Source: RGIG1995 sp045126815
GTDB lineage: Bacteria > Bacillota > Clostridia > Oscillospirales > CAG-272
Assembly (NCBI GenBank): GCA_045126815.1
Contig: JBGVPD010000037.1
Span: 1 to 23,157 of the forward strand
Length of the DNA: 23,157 bases
Direction: 5' to 3'
Below the pieces are notes generated by a model. It worked only from the letters and a program-made list of their open reading frames with translations, ran no database searches and was not told the origin of the DNA. The position numbers and the translations under genes are program-made. Positions 8,768 to 16,683 of the stretch are shown piece by piece; positions within the stretch are counted from its first letter, which is position 1, and the number at the start of each line of letters is the position of its first letter.

Positions 8768-8800
8768 AAAAGACCATCGACAAATCGATGGTCTTTTAGT
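8768..8800. terminator. Bidirectional terminator between convergent operons
   Basis: A perfect 13-bp stem (8768-8780 with 8785-8797) around a CAAA loop is flanked by TTTT-rich sequence on the plus side and a TTTTGTCTTTTATC tail on the minus side. It lies 11 bases after the CotH stop and just past the stop of the minus-strand DUF4340 gene, so it can end both operons. Confidence 0.9.
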
Positions 8801-8806
8801 TTTGTT

Positions 8807-10402
8807 TTATTCAAGATAGTTAACGCTTTCGCCGTTAACAACTTTTTTTGCGTTGTCTATAAAGGATTGAATAGAATCTCTATATACATAGAATTCGCCT
8901 TTTCCGTTCAGAGTATACAGACAACGGCGTGTGTGGTACGGCCAGAATTCATAGGTCAACGTTTTTCCGTTTTTCATTTCAACTTTAACAGTTGCTAATT
9001 TTTCAATACCTTCCGTATCTTTTACGTCGGAATACGTTACAAGGTTTATTGAAAGAAGTCCCATATAGAGTTGGCGGAAGTTTTCGGAGTCTTTAAGGTA
9101 GGTTCCATTACTCTTTAATTTAACGTCAAGAATTGTCGGGGTTGTTGTTTGACCTAATGCGTTAGTCGTCGTTTCGCCTTTTGATGAATAGAGGATAAAC
9201 GTTTCATCAAAGTCGTTTGTAGTAACTCTTAAGCTTGAAACGTCGTTTATATTATATTGGAAAATAGGCTTTTGAACAAAGTCTAAAAATTCCCATTCAA
9301 GAAATTCAAGCATATCTTCTGACATAGAACAAATTATGTTATATCTTAATGAATATGCATAGTACGTTCCGTCTTCATTTTTTTCGCTTATAAGAATATC
9401 GTTTTGAATATCATTGTGGGTGAAGAGCAGTTCGTATGCAGGATTTGTAAGATTATACTTTTCAAGAGTTTCTTTTGGGATCACTTCGTTATCTTTTCCG
9501 ACTGCAACTACGTAATCTCCGTAAAATTCCATAAAGCTTTGTAAAACGTTGTCCATTTTTTCGGATGCCGTATATTCGCCGGGATAGTATATCTTATATC
9601 TGTCAAACTCTTCCGTTTTGTTGCCATTGTCATCCGTTACGGTCTTTGTCTCGGTAGATAATGCGATAAATATATTTTTTACAAATTCGCTGTTTTCAGT
9701 ATCAGAATTTTCGTTATTGTTTGAGGGTTGTCTAGGATTATCTTCATCATATTTTGCAATTATGAAGTCTTTGATCATAAAGAAGTCTGTTTGGGAAAAT
9801 GGAGTAAACAATACTGCTGTGGTAAGGTTTTCAACAGAACCCAAAAGAGTTGTAGAGATTGCAGAGTTAAGAACGTAAACGGCGTCTCTTCCTTCATATC
9901 TTGCGTAATAACCCGTTCCCATAGGAATCATATCACCGATATAGACTTTATGTTTGTCACCTTTTCTCGTTGTTAACACGTAATATGCAGGATTACTGCC
10001 TTCGTCAAGTCCGTATTGCTCAAAGTCATCGGTATGTTCGGTTACTCTCATCAAGGTTGCAGTATAACCTGCGTGTGAAATCAAAAAGGAGATCTGTTCT
10101 TCGCTGTAAGGAAGAAGGGAATAGTTTTCAACGTAAAAACCCTTTTTTTCTGCATCATAAATAAAGTTGTATTTGCCGTTTGAGTTTGATATTTCTATTG
10201 ATTGAATAGCCTCACGGGGCTGATGTTCAAACATAAGGATCTTTGAGTTTTGTCCCAAAGCCTCTCCTTCAAGAAGCTTAATTTCTTCGTTTGTGTTACT
10301 GTCATCTTTAAGCAAGGGAGAAATTACAACAAAATACAGAACGGTCAGAATTACGAATAAAACGGAAATTACAGAAATAAGTTTAATTCTGTTTTTTATC
10401 AT
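8807..10402 (-). CDS. DUF4340 domain protein of a Gld-type ABC cassette
   Basis: The 531-residue protein has one N-terminal membrane segment (about 9-31, after MIKNRIK) and a long, probably extracytoplasmic, region. It matches the DUF4340 family: repeated units built of a short beta strand, a strand that reads a residue-level comparison, and a Tyr/Gly stretch such as FEQYGLDE, PAYYVLTTRKGDKHKVYIGD and GTGYYARYEGRDAVYVL (roughly 125-180). A low-complexity Asn/Ser/Glu linker occurs near 225-240. The ATG overlaps the GldG-like stop by four bases (ATGA), with AAGGAG upstream, so translation is coupled. DUF4340 proteins are typically encoded directly after GldG-like ABC accessory proteins; the substrate and function are unknown. 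It is the last gene of the string. Confidence 0.85.
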   Translation of the reverse strand: MIKNRIKLISVISVLFVILTVLYFVVISPLLKDDSNTNEEIKLLEGEALGQNSKILMFEHQPREAIQSIEISNSNGKYNFIYDAEKKGFYVENYSLLPYSEEQISFLISHAGYTATLMRVTEHTDDFEQYGLDEGSNPAYYVLTTRKGDKHKVYIGDMIPMGTGYYARYEGRDAVYVLNSAISTTLLGSVENLTTAVLFTPFSQTDFFMIKDFIIAKYDEDNPRQPSNNNENSDTENSEFVKNIFIALSTETKTVTDDNGNKTEEFDRYKIYYPGEYTASEKMDNVLQSFMEFYGDYVVAVGKDNEVIPKETLEKYNLTNPAYELLFTHNDIQNDILISEKNEDGTYYAYSLRYNIICSMSEDMLEFLEWEFLDFVQKPIFQYNINDVSSLRVTTNDFDETFILYSSKGETTTNALGQTTTPTILDVKLKSNGTYLKDSENFRQLYMGLLSINLVTYSDVKDTEGIEKLATVKVEMKNGKTLTYEFWPYHTRRCLYTLNGKGEFYVYRDSIQSFIDNAKKVVNGESVNYLE

Positions 10403-11907
10403 AAGTGTCTTCTCCTTACTTGGATTACAACGCCGACTCCCAATACAATCAAGGGAACGATTACCGAAATGATCAAAGTCCAGTTGTTAGCCGCTTTGTT
10501 TGTGATTGTGAGTGAATTATCATAGAACATTTTTTCAGAAATGCTGTGAGGAATAGTTTCTTTACCCATGACTTTCATAGCTGCATAAAGAATATCCGTA
10601 TTTGCATAGGTATTATTGTAGATATAAGAGTCGTTTGCAAAATCGGATGAGCTTACAACCAATACGTATGATTCATAGATCTGGTTGTTTTTAACCGACT
10701 GTTCGCAGGTGATGGTCATAAGATTATATGGGCCGTTTTTAGAGAAATCGCTGTTATCAAGCGCTTTTGCTTTTGCAGTGTTATATGTTGTTATAACAGA
10801 GGAAGCGTTTTTCTTTGTAACGTTATCTGTTACCCAGTCGTTTTGAAGAATAGTCAAAGGACGAGCTCTCTCAACAACTACTCTGGGAGTTGAATCGAGA
10901 AGTCTTAACTGTTCGTGTAGTTTTGAACCAACGGTATCGGTAGCGTATGATGCGTTAAGTTTAATTCCGTCAACGTCAAAGCTGTTTTCATAGTCAAAAA
11001 TGGTTGCATCTTCAATTCTTATACCCCATTCTTCAATTAAAGCTTCAAGCTCGGGAAGATTGGGGGTTGTGGGATCAACGAAGAGCATAAGATTTCCGCC
11101 TTGACCTAAAAAGTCGCCTATCTTGTCGACTTCGTTAAATGCGTCTTTTTCTCCGCCAAAGTCATAATCGGGACCGTTTATAATAAGAACCTGTGATTCT
11201 TCATCAAACGAATCTTTTGAAAGGTCAATAGTCTTAACTTCGTATCCCGCATTTTCAAAAAGCTCCCAAAGGGAAGGACGAGCGTTTTCATAACCTGTTT
11301 CTTCACCGTGTCCTACCGTAAAGTAAGCAACGGGGGAATCACCGACGAGCTGGAGGATCGCCGATGTGAATTTAACTTCGCCGCTGAATGCAGCAGGCTC
11401 TGTTTCGCCTTCGTATGTTGCAAAGAATGAATTCCAAGTAAACGTCCTGAAATCGATCATTTTTCCGTCTTTATCTTCGCTTGTTACAACAACGCTGTTT
11501 TGTGTTATTCTTGAGTTAGAGCTGTTTGCAAACTTTTCAACGGAAGATGGATCAGAGATAATGTCAATATAATCTACTTCGATAAAATCAAAAGCTTTTT
11601 CGTATTCTTTTGCGCACTGATATATGAGGTTAAGCTCATAAGTTTCAGCAAGAGAATCAAAAGGCTGACAGAAGTTTATTGTAATCTTCTTGTCGTTTTC
11701 AATATCTTTAAAAAGCTCTTTTGTCTGATCAGACAAAGAGTAAAGCTGTGATGAAGTCATATCGACCGACCAGAGAAACTTGTCTGCCAAAGAAGAAAAA
11801 ATAACGTTAAAAATTATAACGAGGGCGATGCAAACACATGTGAATGCGATTGCCGTAGCGCCGTATTTAAATTTTTTGTTTTTTAAGAAATCTTTTATTT
11901 TGTTCAT
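10399..11907 (-). CDS. GldG-family ABC transporter accessory protein
   Basis: This 502-residue protein is a GldG-like ABC auxiliary subunit. It has an N-terminal membrane segment (~17-42), a conserved entry motif VDMTSSQLYSLSDQT (48-62), an extracytoplasmic region with YFTVGHGEETGY (195-206) and GGNLMLFVDP (270-279), and a C-terminal membrane segment (~475-496) ending in basic residues (RRRH). The GHGE and LFVDP motifs are typical of the family (ABC_transp_aux). In Bacteroidetes GldA-GldF-GldG form an ABC complex linked to gliding; here there is no sign of gliding and the role is unknown. It lies 26 bases after the permease, with a GAGGAA ribosome site, and overlaps the DUF4340 gene by 4 bases. 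Confidence 0.87.
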   Translation of the reverse strand: MNKIKDFLKNKKFKYGATAIAFTCVCIALVIIFNVIFSSLADKFLWSVDMTSSQLYSLSDQTKELFKDIENDKKITINFCQPFDSLAETYELNLIYQCAKEYEKAFDFIEVDYIDIISDPSSVEKFANSSNSRITQNSVVVTSEDKDGKMIDFRTFTWNSFFATYEGETEPAAFSGEVKFTSAILQLVGDSPVAYFTVGHGEETGYENARPSLWELFENAGYEVKTIDLSKDSFDEESQVLIINGPDYDFGGEKDAFNEVDKIGDFLGQGGNLMLFVDPTTPNLPELEALIEEWGIRIEDATIFDYENSFDVDGIKLNASYATDTVGSKLHEQLRLLDSTPRVVVERARPLTILQNDWVTDNVTKKNASSVITTYNTAKAKALDNSDFSKNGPYNLMTITCEQSVKNNQIYESYVLVVSSSDFANDSYIYNNTYANTDILYAAMKVMGKETIPHSISEKMFYDNSLTITNKAANNWTLIISVIVPLIVLGVGVVIQVRRRHL

Positions 11908-11933
11908 TTAAAATTCCTCGCTTTCTATACGGT

Positions 11934-12641
11934 TTATTCCCAACGGCGCTTTTCAAAAACGCGTACTGTGAGGAACAAAAACAAAAATGCAATAGAAGCA
12001 TAATATACGATCGCGCTGAAACTGAATTCTCCGTATGTGAAGGGCGTGAAACGTGTGAAGATCGAGATCCAGTTAATAACAACACGGATAGGCGTAAAGT
12101 TTACAACGTTGCTGATAAAGCCAACGAGAAGGAGGGATAGAAGAATTGCAATCGTGCCGAAAGCTGCGATAAGTTGGTTTTCGGTAAGGGCGGAAACAAA
12201 TACGCCGATCGCGACGAAAGCTTGTCCAACCAACAAAATGCTTATAACGTTTCCTATTATAATAGCCGTTTCGGGAGTTCCGTATCCGTAGAGGATAAGG
12301 AAGTTAAAGCAACTGAAAAGAAAAGTTACCGCAAACATAGTGTATGCTGCCAAGAATTTTGCAAAAACCATACCCCAAAGACTTATGGGCGAGGTGAGCA
12401 ACAACTGTTCGGTTTTCATTTTTCGCTCTTCTGAGAAAAGTTTCATGGTGAGCAACGGTATAATTACTACGAGACCGAAGAGCATAAGTGAAAAATAGAG
12501 TGTAGGATCACTTTCAGAGCCCATCTGGAGTGTGCAGTATGAAAATACAGCGCCGCTTAGAGCAAGGAAAATACCTATAAATATATAACCTATTGACGTT
12601 GAAAAATAAGAACGGAGTTCTCTCTTGTAAATTGCTAACAT
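11934..12641 (-). CDS. ABC-2 type transporter permease, GldF-like
   Basis: The 235-residue protein is almost entirely hydrophobic, with about six membrane segments, and opens with MLAIYKRELRSYFSTSIGY, the usual start of ABC-2 permeases (KREL...YF). A cytoplasmic FSEERKMKTEQLLLTSPIS stretch near 69-87 is the family's coupling region to the ATPase. The start is well supported by AAGGAGGA at 12651-12658, inside the 3' end of the ATPase gene, and the intergenic distance is only 3 bases. With the ATPase and GldG-like protein it forms one transporter. The transported substrate cannot be told from the sequence. Confidence 0.88.
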   Translation of the reverse strand: MLAIYKRELRSYFSTSIGYIFIGIFLALSGAVFSYCTLQMGSESDPTLYFSLMLFGLVVIIPLLTMKLFSEERKMKTEQLLLTSPISLWGMVFAKFLAAYTMFAVTFLFSCFNFLILYGYGTPETAIIIGNVISILLVGQAFVAIGVFVSALTENQLIAAFGTIAILLSLLLVGFISNVVNFTPIRVVINWISIFTRFTPFTYGEFSFSAIVYYASIAFLFLFLTVRVFEKRRWE

Positions 12642-12644
12642 ATC

Positions 12645-13622
12645 TTATTTTCCTCCTTGTCTTTTTGTTTTGACGTTCTTTTGTGTGTTTTCTTTATTAT
12701 CGGTTAATGAAATAAAGATATCTTCAAGGGTAGCTCCCATAGCATCGATACCTATAAGAGGCCAACTGTTTTTTGAGAGAGCGTAGAACAGAGCTTTGCG
12801 AATGTCAACTCCGGGATAGCTTTCAAGCATAAACAAGTGGCTGTCGAGCTCGGACGCGCCGAGATATTCAGCGTACGAAACACCTTGAAGTGATTTCAAA
12901 CATGACAATACTTCTTTATAAGGACCGCATATCTGTACTTCAAATCTTCTGTTACCCTGAATAAGATTTGAAAGATTTTCTCTCTTTTCGTTTGCAACGA
13001 GTTTACCCTCATTTATGATAATAATTCTGTCACAAACAGCCTGAGCTTCCGAGAGAATATGGGTACTCAATATAACGGTATGATTTTTTCCGAGATTTTT
13101 TATAAGATTTCGGATCTCGATGATCTGCTTCGGGTCAAGACCTATCGTAGGTTCGTCAAATATAATTACTTTCGGATTACCAATAAGCGCCTGAGCTATA
13201 CCTACACGCTGTTTATAACCTTTTGAAAGGTTTTTGATTATTCTCTTGTATACGTGTGTGATCTTAACGACCTCGCAAATTTCAGCAATATGCTTTTTTC
13301 GGTTGAGTTTACATCCCTTAAGGTCATATACGAAGTTAAGATATTCTTCAACTGTCATATCAAGATAGAGAGGAGGCTGTTCGGGCAAAAATCCTATTTT
13401 CTTTTTTGCTTCGAGAGGAGCTTCAAGAATGTCCACACCGTCTATCTCCGCTTTTCCCGACGTTGAAGAAAGGTATCCTGTCAAAATATTCATAGTCGTA
13501 CTTTTTCCAGCGCCGTTAGGGCCTAAGAATGCAACTATTTCTCCCTCTTCAACTGTAAAGCTTATGTCGTTTACGGCTTTTTTGTCGCCGAAATGTTTAA
13601 CCAAATGGTCGATTTTTATCAT
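12645..13622 (-). CDS. ABC transporter ATP-binding protein, GldA-like
   Basis: This 325-residue ATPase has all nucleotide-binding motifs: Walker A GPNGAGKST (34-42), Q-loop Gln82, the signature LSKGYKQR (132-139), Walker B VIIFDEP (152-158, catalytic Glu157), D-loop GLDP (161-164) and switch His188. A ~90-residue C-terminal extension (from about 225) matches the longer ATPases that pair with GldF-type permeases. It energises the ABC-2 permease encoded immediately downstream. The ribosome site is GGGGGA. A 76-bp gap separates it from the cysteine desulfurase gene, the widest in this gene string, so a separate internal promoter for the ABC genes is possible although none is convincing. Confidence 0.93.
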   Translation of the reverse strand: MIKIDHLVKHFGDKKAVNDISFTVEEGEIVAFLGPNGAGKSTTMNILTGYLSSTSGKAEIDGVDILEAPLEAKKKIGFLPEQPPLYLDMTVEEYLNFVYDLKGCKLNRKKHIAEICEVVKITHVYKRIIKNLSKGYKQRVGIAQALIGNPKVIIFDEPTIGLDPKQIIEIRNLIKNLGKNHTVILSTHILSEAQAVCDRIIIINEGKLVANEKRENLSNLIQGNRRFEVQICGPYKEVLSCLKSLQGVSYAEYLGASELDSHLFMLESYPGVDIRKALFYALSKNSWPLIGIDAMGATLEDIFISLTDNKENTQKNVKTKRQGGK

Positions 13623-13698
13623 ATTTGATCCCCCAAATAGTGAGTATTATTTTTTTAATTGGTAAGTGTATAGATAAAGCTGATAAAACTTCAAAAAA

Positions 13699-14853
13699 TC
13701 ATTCAGCTTTTGCCAACGTGTTTATTCCTTCTGATAATGCATCAAAAAGTTTATCAATATCGGTCTTTGTGTTTGTCTCCGAAAGACTGACTCTTAATGA
13801 CGAGTCTGCATCTTTGATCGAAAGACCAAAGGCAAGTAAAACGTGACTTGCTTTCTTTGCATGATTGGAAGAACAAGCAGAGCCGCTTGAAACAAAGATA
13901 TCTTTTCCTGATAAATAATGAAGCATAGTTTCGCTTCTTATATAGGGAAGCGTAAAGTTTATAATATTCGGTAAACATACGCCGGGTTGATTTATCTTAA
14001 CTATTGAAGACAATTTATCTACCGCATATTCTCTTAATGCTGATACCTTTTTGAAATTATCCGAAATGTTTTTGTGCATATATTCAACTGCACCGCCAAA
14101 ACCGCATATACCGATCATATTTTCCGTACCCGAACGGAAATTGTTTTCTTGACCGCCTCCGCAGATTATTGGTGTCAGTCTTTTTGTTTTTATAACGTCA
14201 GCACATACGTAAAGAGCGCCGCAACCTTTAGGACCGTGTATCTTATGAGAGCTTATAGTACACATATCGGCTCCTAAAGATGTAGGTGAAAAAGGCATCT
14301 TCATAAATCCTTGAACGCAGTCGGTGTGAGTCGTAATATTGGGATTAATGCTTTTTGCGACCTTAAAAATGTTTTTTATGTCGTACATAGCACCGGTTTC
14401 GTTGTTTACCGTCATAACGGAAATAAAGATAGTGTTTTTGTCAACGTTTTTCTTTACGTCTTCGATATCAACGTATCCGTCTTTTGTTGGAAGATAAACT
14501 ACCTCATACCCCTCGTTTTCCAACATTTTAAAAGGGGTGAGTATCGACTGGTGTTCGCTGTCTGTGGTTATGATCTTTTTACCTTTGTTTGACGGCTTTG
14601 CGTGAACGCATCCGAAGACAGAAAGGTTGTTAGCTTCCGTTCCACCGCTTGTAAAAATAATCCTATCTCCCGACGTCTTTTTAACGCCAAGGGCTTTGTA
14701 AACTGTATCACGCGCACTTTCTTTCATCTTTTCCGCTTCAAAACCTACGCTGTGAAGGGAAGAGGGATTGCCAAAGACCTCGATCGCCTGATGCATTTTA
14801 TCAATTGCATTTTGACAAAGAGGTGTGGTTGCGCTGTTGTCAAGATAAATCAT
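13699..14853 (-). CDS. Cysteine desulfurase (NifS/IscS-like)
   Basis: The 384-residue protein is a class V PLP aminotransferase-fold cysteine desulfurase, which moves sulfur from cysteine to a persulfide for Fe-S clusters, thiolated tRNA or other cofactors. It starts with the family's YLDNSATTPL. Key residues are His101 (DSEHQS), Asn150 and Glu152 (NNETG), Asp178 and Gln181 around HTDCVQ, the PLP lysine Lys204 (SSHKIHGPKG), RSGTEN (240-245) and the catalytic Cys327 in SSGSACSS. The short Cys loop with several Ser residues and the ~380-residue length resemble group I (NifS/IscS-type) enzymes. No IscU, IscA or thiI gene is adjacent, so the sulfur acceptor is not known. It is 18 bases after the lipoprotein gene. 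Confidence 0.93.
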   Translation of the reverse strand: MIYLDNSATTPLCQNAIDKMHQAIEVFGNPSSLHSVGFEAEKMKESARDTVYKALGVKKTSGDRIIFTSGGTEANNLSVFGCVHAKPSNKGKKIITTDSEHQSILTPFKMLENEGYEVVYLPTKDGYVDIEDVKKNVDKNTIFISVMTVNNETGAMYDIKNIFKVAKSINPNITTHTDCVQGFMKMPFSPTSLGADMCTISSHKIHGPKGCGALYVCADVIKTKRLTPIICGGGQENNFRSGTENMIGICGFGGAVEYMHKNISDNFKKVSALREYAVDKLSSIVKINQPGVCLPNIINFTLPYIRSETMLHYLSGKDIFVSSGSACSSNHAKKASHVLLAFGLSIKDADSSLRVSLSETNTKTDIDKLFDALSEGINTLAKAE

Positions 14854-14871
14854 ATATTAATCCGTTTCTGT

Positions 14872-15408
14872 TTATCTGATAAATGCAAAATTGTCGAGAA
14901 TGTTTTGAACGTCTTCTATGTGACTGTCATAAAGGTCAACTGTTGATGTGTATGTGAAAATGTACATTTCAGCACCGAGCACACATATTACGTTCATAAA
15001 TTTATATTGGTCACCGGCAAGTGTTGCGGTATATTCAATTTTTGAAGAAGCAACACCGTCGAGGGTAACGTTTTCGGGATACTTTTCGTCAATGGTAAAA
15101 TCAGAAAAAGTATTTTTTAAGCCTTCAAGATATACATCAACCTGTTCTGATAAAGAAAACTTATTGCTGAGTGTAAACTGTGTCATAGAAATATTTGAAA
15201 GGTCGGCAGAACTGCAATATGCACTGACAGCACCTGTTGACAGATCCTGTATCCAATGAGCAGGGATATAGAGGTTGTAACTTAAAGTGTCGTCGCTTTT
15301 AACTGCCTTCATACCATTGGGAGCGCCCTTTGTTCTTTCGTTAGAGCAACCCACAAAGGCTCCTACGCATATAACGAGTATTAAAAATACGGATAAAAAT
15401 TTTTTCAT
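14872..15408 (-). CDS. Small putative lipoprotein, function unknown
   Basis: This 178-residue protein begins with MKKFLSVFLILVICVGAFVG and then Cys21, a lipoprotein-type signal with a somewhat atypical lipobox (Phe at -3). The mature part is a small alpha/beta protein, with a pattern of short strands and one amphipathic segment (EQVDVYLEGLKNTFSD), reminiscent of PsbP/DUF1795-like surface proteins; I cannot assign a family with confidence. It is likely anchored to the outer face of the membrane. A GAGGTA ribosome site lies 8 bases before the ATG. Position between two PLP enzyme genes suggests co-expression, not necessarily shared function. Confidence 0.75.
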   Translation of the reverse strand: MKKFLSVFLILVICVGAFVGCSNERTKGAPNGMKAVKSDDTLSYNLYIPAHWIQDLSTGAVSAYCSSADLSNISMTQFTLSNKFSLSEQVDVYLEGLKNTFSDFTIDEKYPENVTLDGVASSKIEYTATLAGDQYKFMNVICVLGAEMYIFTYTSTVDLYDSHIEDVQNILDNFAFIR

Positions 15409-15423
15409 ATCAAATACCTCTTT

Positions 15424-16671
15424 CTAAAATAAATCTTCGCCCAAAACTTTTGCAGCGGCACATAAAATTCCGACTTTTCCGCTTTCGTATGTTAATCCGC
15501 CTTGGAAGTAAGCTATAAACGGGTGTTTCATAGGACCGTCGGCAGAAAGCTCGATAGATGCTCCCTGAGTAAACGTACCCGCCGCCATAATAACAGAGTC
15601 GGAGTAACCGGGCATATCCCAAGGTTCAGGCGTTACAAAAGCATCAACGGGAGAGCCTGACTGTATGCCCTGACAAAAGGCGCACAGCTTGTCCCCTTGT
15701 AACATATGTATTGCCTGAATAATGTCATATCGGTCGTCATTCCATTTAGGGTTAGTGTAATATCCAAGCTTCTCAAAAACGTACGCTGCAAAGGCGGCAG
15801 TTTTCAATGCTTGTGCTACTGTGTGCGGAGCATAGAAAAATCCTTTATACATACTTTTCATAGTGTTAAGGGTGCATCCCGCCTCACTGCCTATGCCGAC
15901 AGAGGTAAGTCTGTATGAAATAAGTTCGATAGCTTTTGCGCTTCCGGCAAGATAGCCACCTGTTTCAGCCATACCGCCGCCGGGGTTTTTTATAAGTGAA
16001 CCTGCTAATACGTCAGCATCAGGTTCTCTGTCTTCAACGAATTCGCCGTAACAGTTATCGATAAAAACATAGGCGTCCGAAACTTTTTTTACTTCTCTAT
16101 ACAGTTCATTCATTTCGTCAACCGAAAGTGTCGGGCGGTCGAGATAACCTTTTGAACGCTGAACGTATACAACTTTAATTTTTTCTGATCTCAAAGTTTC
16201 AACGACTTTTGCAATATCTATTTTACCATCTTCTGTGAGTTCGATTTGCTTATAGATAATGCCGAAATCTTTTAAACTTCCGTTGTTTTCGCCGTCGTCT
16301 TTAATTCCTATAACCTCATCCAAAGTGTCGTAGGGTTTGCCGGTAACCGACAGCATAACGTCTCCGGGACGCAGAAGTCCAAAAAGACCTGTTGAAAGTG
16401 CGTGTGTGCCTGAAATTATCGTGTGTCTTACGAGAGCCGCTTCTTTGTTGAATACTTTTGCATATATCTTGTCAAGGGTGTCTCTGCCTTTGTCGTCGTA
16501 GCCGTAACCGCTTGACCCGGCAAACATAGCTTCGGCAACCCTTTCTTCTCTGAATGCGTCGAGAACCTTTTGGGTGTTTATAAACGACGTATTATCAAAT
16601 TGTTCGAATTTCTCCTGCAAAGCTTTTTCTGCTTCTTTTGCAAGGCTTAAAAGTTTATCTGAAAAAATCAT
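15424..16671 (-). CDS. Methionine gamma-lyase family PLP enzyme (aluminium-resistance protein family)
   Basis: The 415-residue protein matches the Met_gamma_lyase (PF06838-type) family, which includes B. subtilis YnbB and proteins labelled aluminium resistance. Motifs seen are AGSSGYGYDDKGR (51-63), an Ala-Leu-Val-Arg-His block (79-83), GTHALSTGLFGLLRPGD (88-104), VFIDNCYGEF with Asp205, the PLP-binding lysine Lys228 in SLIKNPGGG, and GIGSEAGCT. PLP-dependent lyase chemistry on a sulfur amino acid is predicted by family, but substrates have not been well established and the aluminium link is weak. It lies 12 bases after murD and 15 before the lipoprotein; the start has an AAGGT site. In many Firmicutes this gene is linked to housekeeping operons, so its presence here is not surprising. 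Confidence 0.88.
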   Translation of the reverse strand: MIFSDKLLSLAKEAEKALQEKFEQFDNTSFINTQKVLDAFREERVAEAMFAGSSGYGYDDKGRDTLDKIYAKVFNKEAALVRHTIISGTHALSTGLFGLLRPGDVMLSVTGKPYDTLDEVIGIKDDGENNGSLKDFGIIYKQIELTEDGKIDIAKVVETLRSEKIKVVYVQRSKGYLDRPTLSVDEMNELYREVKKVSDAYVFIDNCYGEFVEDREPDADVLAGSLIKNPGGGMAETGGYLAGSAKAIELISYRLTSVGIGSEAGCTLNTMKSMYKGFFYAPHTVAQALKTAAFAAYVFEKLGYYTNPKWNDDRYDIIQAIHMLQGDKLCAFCQGIQSGSPVDAFVTPEPWDMPGYSDSVIMAAGTFTQGASIELSADGPMKHPFIAYFQGGLTYESGKVGILCAAAKVLGEDLF

Positions 16672-16683
16672 AATTTAAATACC

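Noticed and set aside
13676..13710. Hairpin AAAGCTGA/TCAGCTTT at the end of the cysteine desulfurase gene
   Set aside because: Only an 8-bp stem with a 19-base loop and no T run downstream on the minus strand; not a credible terminator. A TTGAAG-16-TATACA pair nearby is too weak to call an internal promoter.
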